Assembly (NCBI GenBank): GCA_018398575.1 | Contig: JAGTXZ010000006.1 | Location: forward strand, 1,364,001 to 1,428,000 | Direction of reading: 5' to 3' | Source of the DNA: Ampelomyces quisqualis | Lineage: Eukaryota > Ascomycota > Dothideomycetes > Pleosporales > Phaeosphaeriaceae | DNA length: 64,000 nucleotides | Shown: piece after piece, positions 47,508 to 56,365 of the stretch | Layout: every line of letters starts with the position of its first letter | Position numbering within the stretch: the stretch's first letter is position 1 | Made by a program: the position numbers and the translations under genes | The notes under the pieces: model-generated | The model's input: only the letters and a program-made list of their open reading frames with translations | What the model was told of the DNA's origin: nothing | Databases searched by the model: none

Positions 47508-48067
47508 CAATACACTCAGCGCTGACAGCTTCGACACGTTGACTTCGGTGAGACGATTGGTGGACAGCACCTGCTTGTGCCAAGCCACTAATTAATCATT
47601 GTCGGGTCTTGACTCTTTTGTGGGGCAGCACCTGAGCGCCCTTCCATCCCAACACCCTCGAACAGCTCATGCTGGACTTTGACGAACATGCCGTGATCAC
47701 GGTTTCAGTTGCTCGCATCGTCGCTTCTTTTGCCCTCTTCTGTGCACGCAGCTGCATACATCGTCCAGTGGCTGTCTGAAGCGCCTCGCATGTCGTTCTC
47801 GACCGCCATGCTCCTGAGTCCTGACTCTCGCTTTCCAGAGTCTGGCCCACTCGTAGTCTCGTACTAGCTTGTACAGTATAGACGCGCACGCGAATCTAAC
47901 ACACACGATACGAACTCTCCTGAGGTAGGCTCATGGTCGCAAAGATACCCGGACAGGAAGACATGATGATCTTTATATCAGTCCCGCATAGTTTTGGCAT
48001 CGCGACACACCGCAGTTGCGAGATCTAATCTTCGTGGTGATCTGGACCTATTAGGAGAGTGACTTAC
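47508..48067. other. Chitinase promoter region
   Basis: 560 bp upstream of the chitinase start. No recognisable gene. Confidence 0.4.
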
Positions 48068-48290
48068 CAAATTGGACGACATCACGGCAACATTCTGCCA
48101 GTTATGTTGCGCAACTTCGGGGTTGCCGCCTTGCAGCTTGACGCCTCGTACACCATCCTGATCTCTGATCGACACGCCTTCGCCAAGCTCTTCCAGCAAA
48201 GTCCCAATATCACCCTCAATACTACCCTTTTCGTCTGCACTAGCCCCGCCCCGCCTAACATGCACCGTACGAGGCAGAGCTAGCTCAAGA
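48068..48290 (-). pseudogene. Exon-like gene fragment of unknown family
   Basis: The minus-strand frame encodes GSIEGDIGTLLEELGEGVSI, then RDQDGVRGVKLQGGNPEVAQ and HNWQNVAVMSSNL, and is followed exactly by a strong GTAAGT donor at 48067. The amino-acid composition looks coding, but I cannot find a downstream exon or an upstream start, and the flank is AT-rich and ORF-poor. It could be a surviving exon of a decayed gene, possibly related to the neighbouring chitinase locus. The family is not recognised. Confidence 0.35.
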
Positions 48291-49850
48291 GTCAGGTACT
48301 ATCTATTTATCCTTGGCATCAAACGTCGCAGCATGTAGACAACGATTTCTAGACTGTAAATAATTTGTTGTACTTGGGTTACTATCGATATAGTACTTAT
48401 GATGTGCCAGTTTCTGGTCTGGGTTGCTAATTTTTTAAGGATGGCTCTCCTTCGAGAATATGCGCCTGCCCGCTGTAGAAACGTAGAGGAGGGGGTGATT
48501 ACCAGTCCCACATCACACCTTATAGCCAGCAGGAGGTACAAAGGAAGTATGTATAAAAGGCTAGCGCACTACAACCCAATATATCAAATCTGTCAAGGTA
48601 CAAAGGAGGAACAATACAAAGTCTCTAGCACAGGGCGTGTCAAAAACTAGCCCAAATTGCAAAATACTCTAGGTTATCAGGAGTAGGGAGCTGAGCAGAT
48701 AGAAGAGTAGAAGAGGCTCCGCCAGCGATACCTGGAATGGAAAGGCTCCTTAATACAGTGGGTAAAGCATAAATAGCAAAGTCTTTGTATTAGTGAAACA
48801 TATGTATACCTGTCTGCAGTTAGAGTTTTGCTCAGCAGCTTATACGCATCGCTACTTCAATCCTTACAAACGACCTTCCCATTGCTCATACTAATATTTT
48901 TACAGCCAGCCTGAGTTGGTATTGGCGTTGGTATCACGCAAGCATAGTGTAAGACCCACACCGCAGTGCTGCTTGGCGCTAACCTTCTAAACGACCACGA
49001 ATGTCACGACAACCAAAAGTCGCTGAGTCGTCTCGATACGACAAAATCGTAAGGTCGTTAGGCCTGGCTAGATGAGCTTGCGAACAACAGCATACGCTCC
49101 TTCAAGCACTGCAAACTGCACAAACAAGTAGGTCTGATTGCTACTTTAATTATGTATTAAAGTGCTGTAGCTAATAGAGGGAGTTAATGTGTTTAACTAC
49201 CTAAACAAGTATACAGCAAGTTCACCACCATCTCACGTTGCTTTCTAAGACTCACTGATTCCACGAAGCGCGGGCTGTGTCGCAACGACAAGTATGGGTG
49301 CTTTCCGAAATACCAACTGCCAACCATTTCTGGCATAGATCAGAGACGTAAGGTGTAGTTTATATACTGACATGCGTATACACGCTGCATCTAGCTAAAA
49401 ACTTAATTTTTAGCGCCCTCATTAAGATTCACTAATCTTACACTGTTCTACACAAACAATTTAGAACCTTTTTAATATTATACTTATAAGAACCCTGTGG
49501 CTACTGTCATTAGTCTAATCTGTGCAATTTGCAGCTTAAGCTCTTGATACATTTGCACTTGAAAACAGTGTTGATTCTCACCATATTGAGGTGGCAGTTG
49601 GTATTTCGGAATCCATTATAAAAGACGATCGTATCCTCGCTTAAATTAGCATCACACCTCCTCCGTCCTCAACAAACAGTCTCTATAACGTCGATCGCCA
49701 CCGGGAGCCTGCCATTACACGCTTCTGGACTGCTTCGTACAACTAACCATCAAACGAAAAAGCCTCACAGAGCCACCGATTCAATTTGACTATCGTCATT
49801 CACCGTAACCAGCTGTGTCTCCCCAGTTCATCTCGAAAATATCAGGAACC
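48291..49850. other. AT-rich, ORF-poor island
   Basis: About 1.5 kb of low-GC sequence with many stops in all frames and no ORF above 60 codons from about 48650 to 49810. It contains a 20-bp inverted repeat pair (49303 and 49592). It looks like decayed repeat or RIP-affected DNA. Confidence 0.5.
49303..49611. repeat. 309-bp element bounded by 20-bp inverted repeats
   Basis: TTCCGAAATACCAACTGCCA at 49303-49322 is the exact reverse complement of the sequence at 49592-49611. The interior is AT-rich and non-coding. The structure resembles a MITE or a decayed DNA transposon. I saw no clear target-site duplication. Confidence 0.55.
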
Positions 49851-50402
49851 ATGCCTCGCAACAAACCCCGTCTCCAGCTCGCTCTCTACGCGCGGCCGAA
49901 GCACCCTGGAACTTACCACTACGCGCTCTTAATTTCTCCCAAAAGCTCCAAAAAACAGCAGGCCAATTCAGCCACCAAACACCACGTCAAAAACACGCTC
50001 CAAAATATCTCCGGCGAGCTCACACAGCCATGGCGCTATCAACGTCTTGCCATCTCGGACGTCCAGCTTGAACAACGTCTACTAGTCCGTATCGTTGTAG
50101 CTAAAGTTACGTCCCCAGATGCACTTGAAAGGATCCTTGAGTCAGTGCCGGTTTACCAGATCGATGACCCGGATCAAGCGAAAGCGCAATCGTTCACTTG
50201 CTTGACGTGGATTCGAACTGCGCTGGAGGAGCTGGGGGTGCAGGGGGCAGTAGCTGGATTGGGGGAGTGGGAGGAGATTCAGAAGAAGGCACTAGAATAC
50301 GTGGAGAGGAAGAAGGAGATGGGGAGGTGGAGTGCGGGCTGGAAGGGGGAGGTAGGGGTGCCGATGTTGGATTTACTTGACGGGAGAGAGGTTGTTGGGT
50401 AG
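49851..50402 (+). CDS. Small uncharacterised fungal protein
   Basis: An intronless 183-aa frame. It begins MPRNKPRLQLALYARPKHPG, with a hydrophobic YHYALLISP strand, then RYQRLAISDVQLEQRLLVRI, FTCLTWIRTALEELGVQG and a charged C-terminus. The layout resembles a family of small fungal proteins of unknown function (DUF6914-like, from memory, low certainty). The conserved-looking CLTWIRTALEEL segment makes a real gene likely. It has no signal peptide. It stands alone in ORF-poor DNA, so it may be accessory. Confidence 0.65.
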   Translation: MPRNKPRLQLALYARPKHPGTYHYALLISPKSSKKQQANSATKHHVKNTLQNISGELTQPWRYQRLAISDVQLEQRLLVRIVVAKVTSPDALERILESVPVYQIDDPDQAKAQSFTCLTWIRTALEELGVQGAVAGLGEWEEIQKKALEYVERKKEMGRWSAGWKGEVGVPMLDLLDGREVVG

Positions 50403-52601
50403 GAAGCTGGACTCAATCACTCCATTGCAATTCAGAGACAGTGTTAAATATCAATTCGACTAGCAGAATAATCAACAAAACGTGTTTACTAGAGTGCTTT
50501 GTAAACGGTAAACTTGTACACTCCGGGGCGAGACCAGTGAGTGGTAACTGGCAAGCTCATGTGCTTTGTAGCCAGGTAGGCCGCTTACCTGATGATTCAC
50601 AGTCGCGGGTCGTAAGAGGGTAACCTGAGCTTGTCCACGTCAAGGCGACTCCAATGAGTCGGCGCAACTTATTTTGTTTCGGAGAGGGTTTTGGAAAGCT
50701 CCTGGCAGTTGTTGTTCGCAGCTCGTCTTGCGTTTGCGCGTACCAGCACCGGTAGCTGCGACTGCGGCTGAGATGACATATTGTAGCACGGTTACCGCAC
50801 AGCTCGCGCATATGAGCGTGAGTCCTACCGGTAGAACGTGTGACACGAACGTAGCTTCTTTTCCCATTTACGAGCCTTGGCTTACGAGTCACGATTCCCG
50901 GAACCGCTCTCATAGCACCGTGACGCATACTATGATTGGTGGACGTTGTAATGTGTGCAAGATGTGATTGGTATTTGAGCTCGCATTCTTATGCTCTGTC
51001 GCAGTTCTTGGATTTCAATATTGATGCACCGATATTTGTATCGCATTGGTAGTCAGTGAGACGATAATTTCCATACGGATTGATCGCACCACCCTTCTCG
51101 GCTGGGTGAATACATCGTCTATCCCGTGACGGTTTTTACCCTTGTCTGAAGCTTGCTATTCTGCTTTCTATTCGTAGTGATCTCTTACGATCCTCAACTG
51201 AGTCCGAATAATGAGCTGGTCATGTACAAATAAGCGTTCTTTCATGCAATCCTAGCTACAGAAACAAGAACAAAAACATCTAGACATTTGCAGCCTGGAA
51301 GATACAAGGGAAGCCCGACGAATTCTGAACATGAACGGTGGTGAGGTATTCCTTGTCTACGACGGAGCGTGTCTCTCCACCCAGGGGATGGACGTTACCT
51401 GTTCAGTTCTTCAGGCTTGTTATCACCAGGATGACCGTCCACATTTATGTCCTCCTCGCAACATTGTGCCCACATCCCCAGCCTCCTTGGAGAGTCTGGG
51501 TGGAAAGGATTAGCCGTGTGAAAACCCTGGAGTCTGTGCGGGTGTTCTTGAGTTAGATGCATTATAACACCCCGGATCCTCCCCAAACCCAGCTATTTGA
51601 CAGGGTACTAAAGCTTTCTGCGATAGACACGAGCATCAAGGGTTGTCTCTGTCTACAGTTCCGCAATTGCGCTCCCGCTTGTGCTTTGCGAGCGATAAGA
51701 ATCTACTGTTAACATTGGCTGCTTGTTGCTTTGAAGATAGCGGACGCGGATGCCGCTGCTAGTACTGCTGTTGTTATCACTATAGCAGTTTCTAGTATTG
51801 TAACGGCTGTCCCGCAGTGCTGAACAAAGTTTCAGAGCCAAATTATAGTTGGAGAGTGGCTAGAAACATGGATGTCGAGTCGCAGGGTCATCTCAATCTC
51901 GTCTGCGAACGTCTGTGGCAAGTTCGCAAGTAGGATGTTCTGCCGAATGAGGCAACAGTGTTGCGAGTCTGTTTAATAAAGTCTAAAGAGCCCCATCCGT
52001 AGCTCAAGGTCATGTATAGCCCATTTGGCAACTCGGATGTTGTGTGTATCAGATGTGCATAATTCTGATGGTCACCAGACCTTTATAGACACAAATAGGC
52101 CTGTGGGATATCATGACTTCGAGGACGTGTGCTTGCTGCATCTTGTGTGCGGAGATAAGCGATTGTTCGTCCAGCGTTTGACTTGTAGAAGAGATTGTAC
52201 TGATGTTGTTTCTCGCGATGTGACACGCAGGCCGATGTGAGGGCTCAAACGGTCTATGATATGGGCAGAAACTTGATATTCGTGCAATGTGCGACCCATA
52301 TCACAGTGTCAAGCCAGGCAAAACCTGAAAGTCAAGGTGATTGAGTATGCAGCGCCGTACTCGCCTGAAAAGTCCTTGAATTTCAGTAGTCACATCTTTA
52401 GTGCTATAGCAAGACTCGATACCTTTGAGTTGTGTGATTTCTTGCTGCCGACTATGCACTGCCTTCCTTTTGCGAATAGTCGATCTCTGCCATAGATAGT
52501 TACATACCTAAAGTGCGGCTTGCTCTAGATTCCTTGAGGTTTGCATGACCGAATCAGATGTATTCGTCCTCTCTACTTCAACACGCATTCTGGGCCTCTG
52601 C
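50403..52601. other. 2.2-kb interval without supportable genes
   Basis: Scattered ORFs of 60-123 codons on both strands without recognisable domains. The CCACC-rich tract at the right end belongs to the glycine-rich ORF. Confidence 0.45.
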
Positions 52602-52844
52602 TTAACACCCCCCTCCACCACCTCCTCCACCTCCATCCCCCCCTCCACACCCCTCTCCACACCCCCCACCGCCACCGCCACCGCCACCCCCATCACCCCC
52701 CAAAAAACCGCCTCCACCACCGCCATATACTCCACCGTGGCCCGCGTGACCATATGCGTACCCGTGTTTCCCCATGCGTTTAGACTGGCGCATAGGCGGC
52801 GCATAATCGTAATCAGAGAGGAGTTTAGACGAGTGACAACCCAT
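52602..52844 (-). CDS. Short glycine-rich protein with N-acylation motif
   Basis: 80 codons. It begins MGCHSSKLLSDYDYAPPMRQ, a good N-myristoylation consensus (Gly2, Ser6, Lys7) with Cys3 positioned for palmitoylation. RMGKHGYAYGHAGHGGVYGG follows, then about 35 residues of almost pure Gly with a few Cys, ending GGGC. The Gly tail is encoded by a CCACCN-rich repeat. The N-terminal half looks like a genuine protein. A membrane-anchored, low-complexity protein is inferred. Caution: the frame upstream stays open through a microsatellite, and the repeat may have inflated the C-terminus. Confidence 0.5.
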   Translation of the reverse strand: MGCHSSKLLSDYDYAPPMRQSKRMGKHGYAYGHAGHGGVYGGGGGGFLGGDGGGGGGGGGGCGEGCGGGDGGGGGGGGGC

Positions 52845-53089
52845 TTCGAATGCGCGAGATGATATGCTTGGCTTTACAGCGTGTAGGACTCCCAGGTCTG
52901 AGTCGGTGTTGGGCCGATTGTCGGATTGATCCTTTTGAGTTTGTATCTGTTTGGATCGGGGCGCGGTGGGATGGTGTGAGAAGGTTGAGTGGCGGGGTGA
53001 ATGTTTGCACGAGGAAGTGCGGGCGTGGGAGGATTGGTATGTTATGCGAGGAGGAATGGGATGGGAGGGTGGGGTTGGGGTGAGGAAGG

Positions 53090-53170
53090 TATGTATGTAC
53101 GTATGTATGTATGTATATATGTATGTATGTATGTACGTATGTATGTATGTATATATGTATATATGTATGT
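53090..53170. repeat. ATGT/AT microsatellite
   Basis: About 80 bp of TATG units with interspersed TATATATG and TACG variants, 246 bp upstream of the glycine-rich ORF. Confidence 0.9.
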
Positions 53171-54010
53171 AATGACAAGTCCACCTGCAGCTGCTGCCCA
53201 AGTCCAACAGCAGAACGAATCGTAAGCTAAATACCATCATCTCACATAGGTAGGTAGTCCAACTCCGCCCCGCCACAGCCACTGCCCTGCCCTGCCCTGC
53301 GCCACCACCCTCGCACCAAACACAACCGCACCCCCCATTCGCCAAAAGCCATCATCCCCGCATCCCCTCCACCCAGTAACCGCACCAACTAGAAACCAAA
53401 CAGCCAACACTCCCCTCATCCAGCCCAGCAACGCCATCCGTGCGCAGAACCACCGCAAGGCCGTGAAGACAGCAGCTTCCTTACCACAACCACACCTTCC
53501 AGCGCGCACAGACGCAGCGCAGAATTCCACACGCTGGCGTCAGCCAGCGCGGCGAAAAGGGCGAGCACCAGTGCGGTGCACGGCACTGCCACTGCCGTTA
53601 GTGTACGTTGCTTGGTCGTTGTAAAACGCGAGTAGTGGGATGGGTCGGATGGGGGTGTTTGTGATTTGGTGCGGTGGGGGTTGGAGTTACGTGTGTCGCA
53701 TCTCAATCTTGTTATCCTACTGGGTGGTGGCTACGGGAGAGATGGGCATGGTTTGGGAAATCATACTCTACATTACACTACGCTTTACACCTCACTACTA
53801 CATCATCACCACCAACACGGGTTATCTTGTCTATTGTCATTGCCCTAGCCCCTTTTTTTTTGCTCTTCACCTCTCATTCGATACCTTTTTTCTTCTTTCT
53901 GTCGTCTTTTCCTCCTTCTTTGGTGAGGAGTGGTTGGAGGGGAAGATTGTATTGACTAACTGTGTTAGGCAGCGCGATGTGGGAGATGGGGAGAAGTTAG
54001 AGAGAAGGGG

Positions 54011-54102
54011 AAAAGAGAAAAGAGAAAAGAGAAAAGAGAAAAGAGAAAAGAGAAAAGAGAAAAGAGAAAAGAGAAAAGGAAAAGAGAAAAGAGAAAAGAG
54101 AA
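54011..54102. repeat. AGAGAAA heptamer polypurine tract
   Basis: About 13 tandem heptamers, almost pure A/G on plus. The tract is mirror-symmetric. It lies about 430 bp past the stop of the transporter gene at 54535. Confidence 0.9.
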
Positions 54103-54534
54103 GATATAATCAATCCCCTCCATGCATCCGTACAGGCCAAAAAAAGAAGAAGAAGAAAGAATCTTTTTTTGGCCCAGGAGCAAAAAATTTGGTCCAGGAG
54201 AAAAAAAAGAAAAAGAAAAGGGACGCTCCACCAAAACCTACAAGTCCAAAGGTGCATTATCAGAGCAAAGCAAAGGGGGGGCTGTACTGCTCCATTACTC
54301 CAGAATAAACCGCACGATGCCCGGGGACTACGTAACGAAACCAGTCTATAAGAAAGGGAACCCCCTCCCCCCCCCCGCTTGAAAAAAATGTATATATGCA
54401 TATCCAATTCACAAGTTTCCGAACCGCTTAAGCTCCGCCCAAATGCAATGTCGTACAAACAACAACAACAAGGTTTTCATACCGGCTTGGGTTATCATTT
54501 CCAGGAAAGAAAAAAGAAAAAAGAAACTTGCGGC

Positions 54535-55668
54535 TTACTTGCCGCCCTGCTTCTTGGCCTTGAGCGCAAGGTGCGAGTAGACCCAGCCGCCTCCGAGCGC
54601 CAGTAAGACGCCGAACCACTCCCGGGGGCTGAGGATTTTGCCCTCGCTGTACCATCCGATGCTGAGGATGAGGATGGTTTTCAAGTGGCTGACAATGTTG
54701 AAGGTCAAGGCGCTGGTGCGGCCAATGATTAGGAATTGCGACAGGTTGTACATGGACGCCATGATACCCGATGCGCAGGCGCTCCAGAGGATTTCAGAGG
54801 GGACTTGGCTGATGCGCGGGATGGTGTCGAAGAAAGGGACAAAGGGGATGAGGAGGCAGACGGAGATGGGGGCTTGGTTGAGCAGAAGCTGTGGTGGGGA
54901 GACGGCAAAGTCTTCGATTTTCTTGCCGATCCAGATCTGGTAGAGGGCGGTGGAGCAAAAGGCCAAGGTCGCGACGATGACGCCGAAAAGCTGGGTTTTG
55001 GCCGTCTCGTTGATGGTGAAGCTGACGCCGATGCAAGTTGCGACAATGGCGGCGAGCATGTACCGCGTGACCTGTTTGCGGAACAGGACAAAGTTGATGA
55101 GAACGACAGTCGGGGTGGTCATGACCTTGGACAGTTGGTAGAAGCCAATCGAGTTGAAGGTCAGCGACAGGTTGCCGAGGACGACGTAGCCGGCGAAGAA
55201 GCCGCAGACGGGCAGCATGTGCAGCGGGTTGAGGCGGACGGCCTTGAAGGCGCGGAAGGGACCGAGGGTGGAGACGAAGAGGACGAGGCCGGTTGCTGCA
55301 AAGTGCCACATGACGACCATGAGCTGGCACTTTTTGATTTGGGCGTCGCTGAAGACCCTGCGCGCTGTTAGCCATGTTGCCGCCGAGGACCGCCTGTGTC
55401 CGGGCGTACTTTTTGCTCAGGAAGATGAGCCCGAGGGTGGAGAGGGTGTTGAGCGCGATCCAGAAGCACGTTATCAGCTTCTCCTTGAGCGACAAGGGCG
55501 CGGGCTCGACGGCGGATTTCTCGACGTGGGGCAGCTCCTCGAGCTCATGCGACTCGCGGGGATCGACATTGTCGACGAGGCCGTCGGTTGAGGGGCGCTG
55601 CTCCACTGCCACCGGAGTCAGCCTGCGCCCGTACGATGTGCCCGCGACAGGCAGGAATTCTTACCCAT
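54535..55668 (-). CDS. SLC35E3-like sugar-phosphate/nucleotide-sugar transporter (TPT domain)
   Basis: A drug/metabolite-transporter-superfamily membrane protein with ten predicted helices, probably in the Golgi or ER membrane. Three exons: 55668-55665 (only ATGG), 55605-55410 and 55357-54535, giving about 340 aa. After a Glu-rich cytosolic N-terminus, the conserved LSKKVFSDAQIKKCQLMVVM crosses intron 2. TPTVVLINFVLFRKQVTRYM, GVSFTINETAK and TFNIVSHLKTILILSIGW follow. The C-terminus is KAKKQGGK, a lysine-rich tail. No in-frame ATG exists upstream of exon 2 before a TAA, so the start codon must come from the spliced mini-exon (GTAAGAATT donor, GCTGAC branch site). The substrate cannot be assigned. 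Confidence 0.87.
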
Positions 55669-56365
55669 GGGTGCGATGAGTGAAAGTAGCAGCGATGGGC
55701 AAAGGAGCGGCGGGGCACGGGCGGCGCGCCGGGTTGGAGATGGGAGATGGGAGATGGGGCGAGATGGGAGATGGGAGATGCGAGATGCGAGATGCAAGAT
55801 GCGGCGGATGAAGGGGATTCGGCGAATGAAGCGCGCACAGCGACCAGAAGCACGGCGACGAAAAGGCCCAGGACCTACCACGGGAGAAGGAGAACAGGGA
55901 GGGCCAACAGCACGATGCAGCGCCTCTCACACAGCGCCAAGGAGGCCGAAGGCGCTGTCAGCCTGTAGCGCACGGCCAGATCGATTGGGGTCGACCAAGG
56001 ATGACTTGTCCCGCAAAGACTTGTCAGCAACTTGTTCATTCACCACATTTCGCAGCGACTGAAACTACCTCTCGTTGTACATTGATACAGTCTCTCTATT
56101 TTGTCAAGACTCCATCCAAGGCGAGGGGTCAGGCACACAGGGCTACCAACACACCGCACAGTAAAAAAGAACCCCCCCTTGCATTACGGCGAACACGGCG
56201 CCAAACAAAAAAAAAACCGGGTGACCGACCCTAGCGCATGCTGTGAAAAGCGAACGACTGTAATGTACATGGGCAACCAAAGTCCTGCCAAAACTGCGCC
56301 GGGACCGCCATGTAGAAATGTTGTGAGATAGTCTAGTGTTACAGAGAAGAGACGGAGCGAAATCC
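55669..56365. promoter_or_regulatory. Transporter promoter and ino80 3' flank
   Basis: About 700 bp with no gene. A GAGATGG heptamer array lies 67-132 bp upstream of the transporter start, and A-runs occur near 56165-56215. Confidence 0.5.
55735..55800. repeat. GAGATGG/GAGATGC heptamer array
   Basis: Nine or so tandem seven-base units, diverging from GAGATGG to GAGATGC along the array. Confidence 0.85.

Larger units (their letters stand above)
52845..54534. other. Simple-repeat-rich intergenic DNA
   Basis: This holds an ATGT tetranucleotide array, a heptameric AGAGAAA purine tract, poly-T and poly-C runs, and no gene I can support. Long ORFs here translate the repeats. Confidence 0.5.

Noticed and set aside
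52602..53345. Full 247-codon frame including the glycine-rich ORF
   Set aside because: The upstream part translates the ATGT microsatellite into Tyr/Ile/His/Thr repeats. Only the MGCHSSK start onward looks like protein.
53640..54308. 222-codon ORF with REK repeats
   Set aside because: The repeat region is a translation of the AGAGAAA heptamers, and the rest lacks coding character.
17514..55668. Two nucleotide-sugar-type transporters as evidence of a glycosylation cluster
   Set aside because: The two genes are about 36 kb apart with unrelated housekeeping genes between. No cluster logic.
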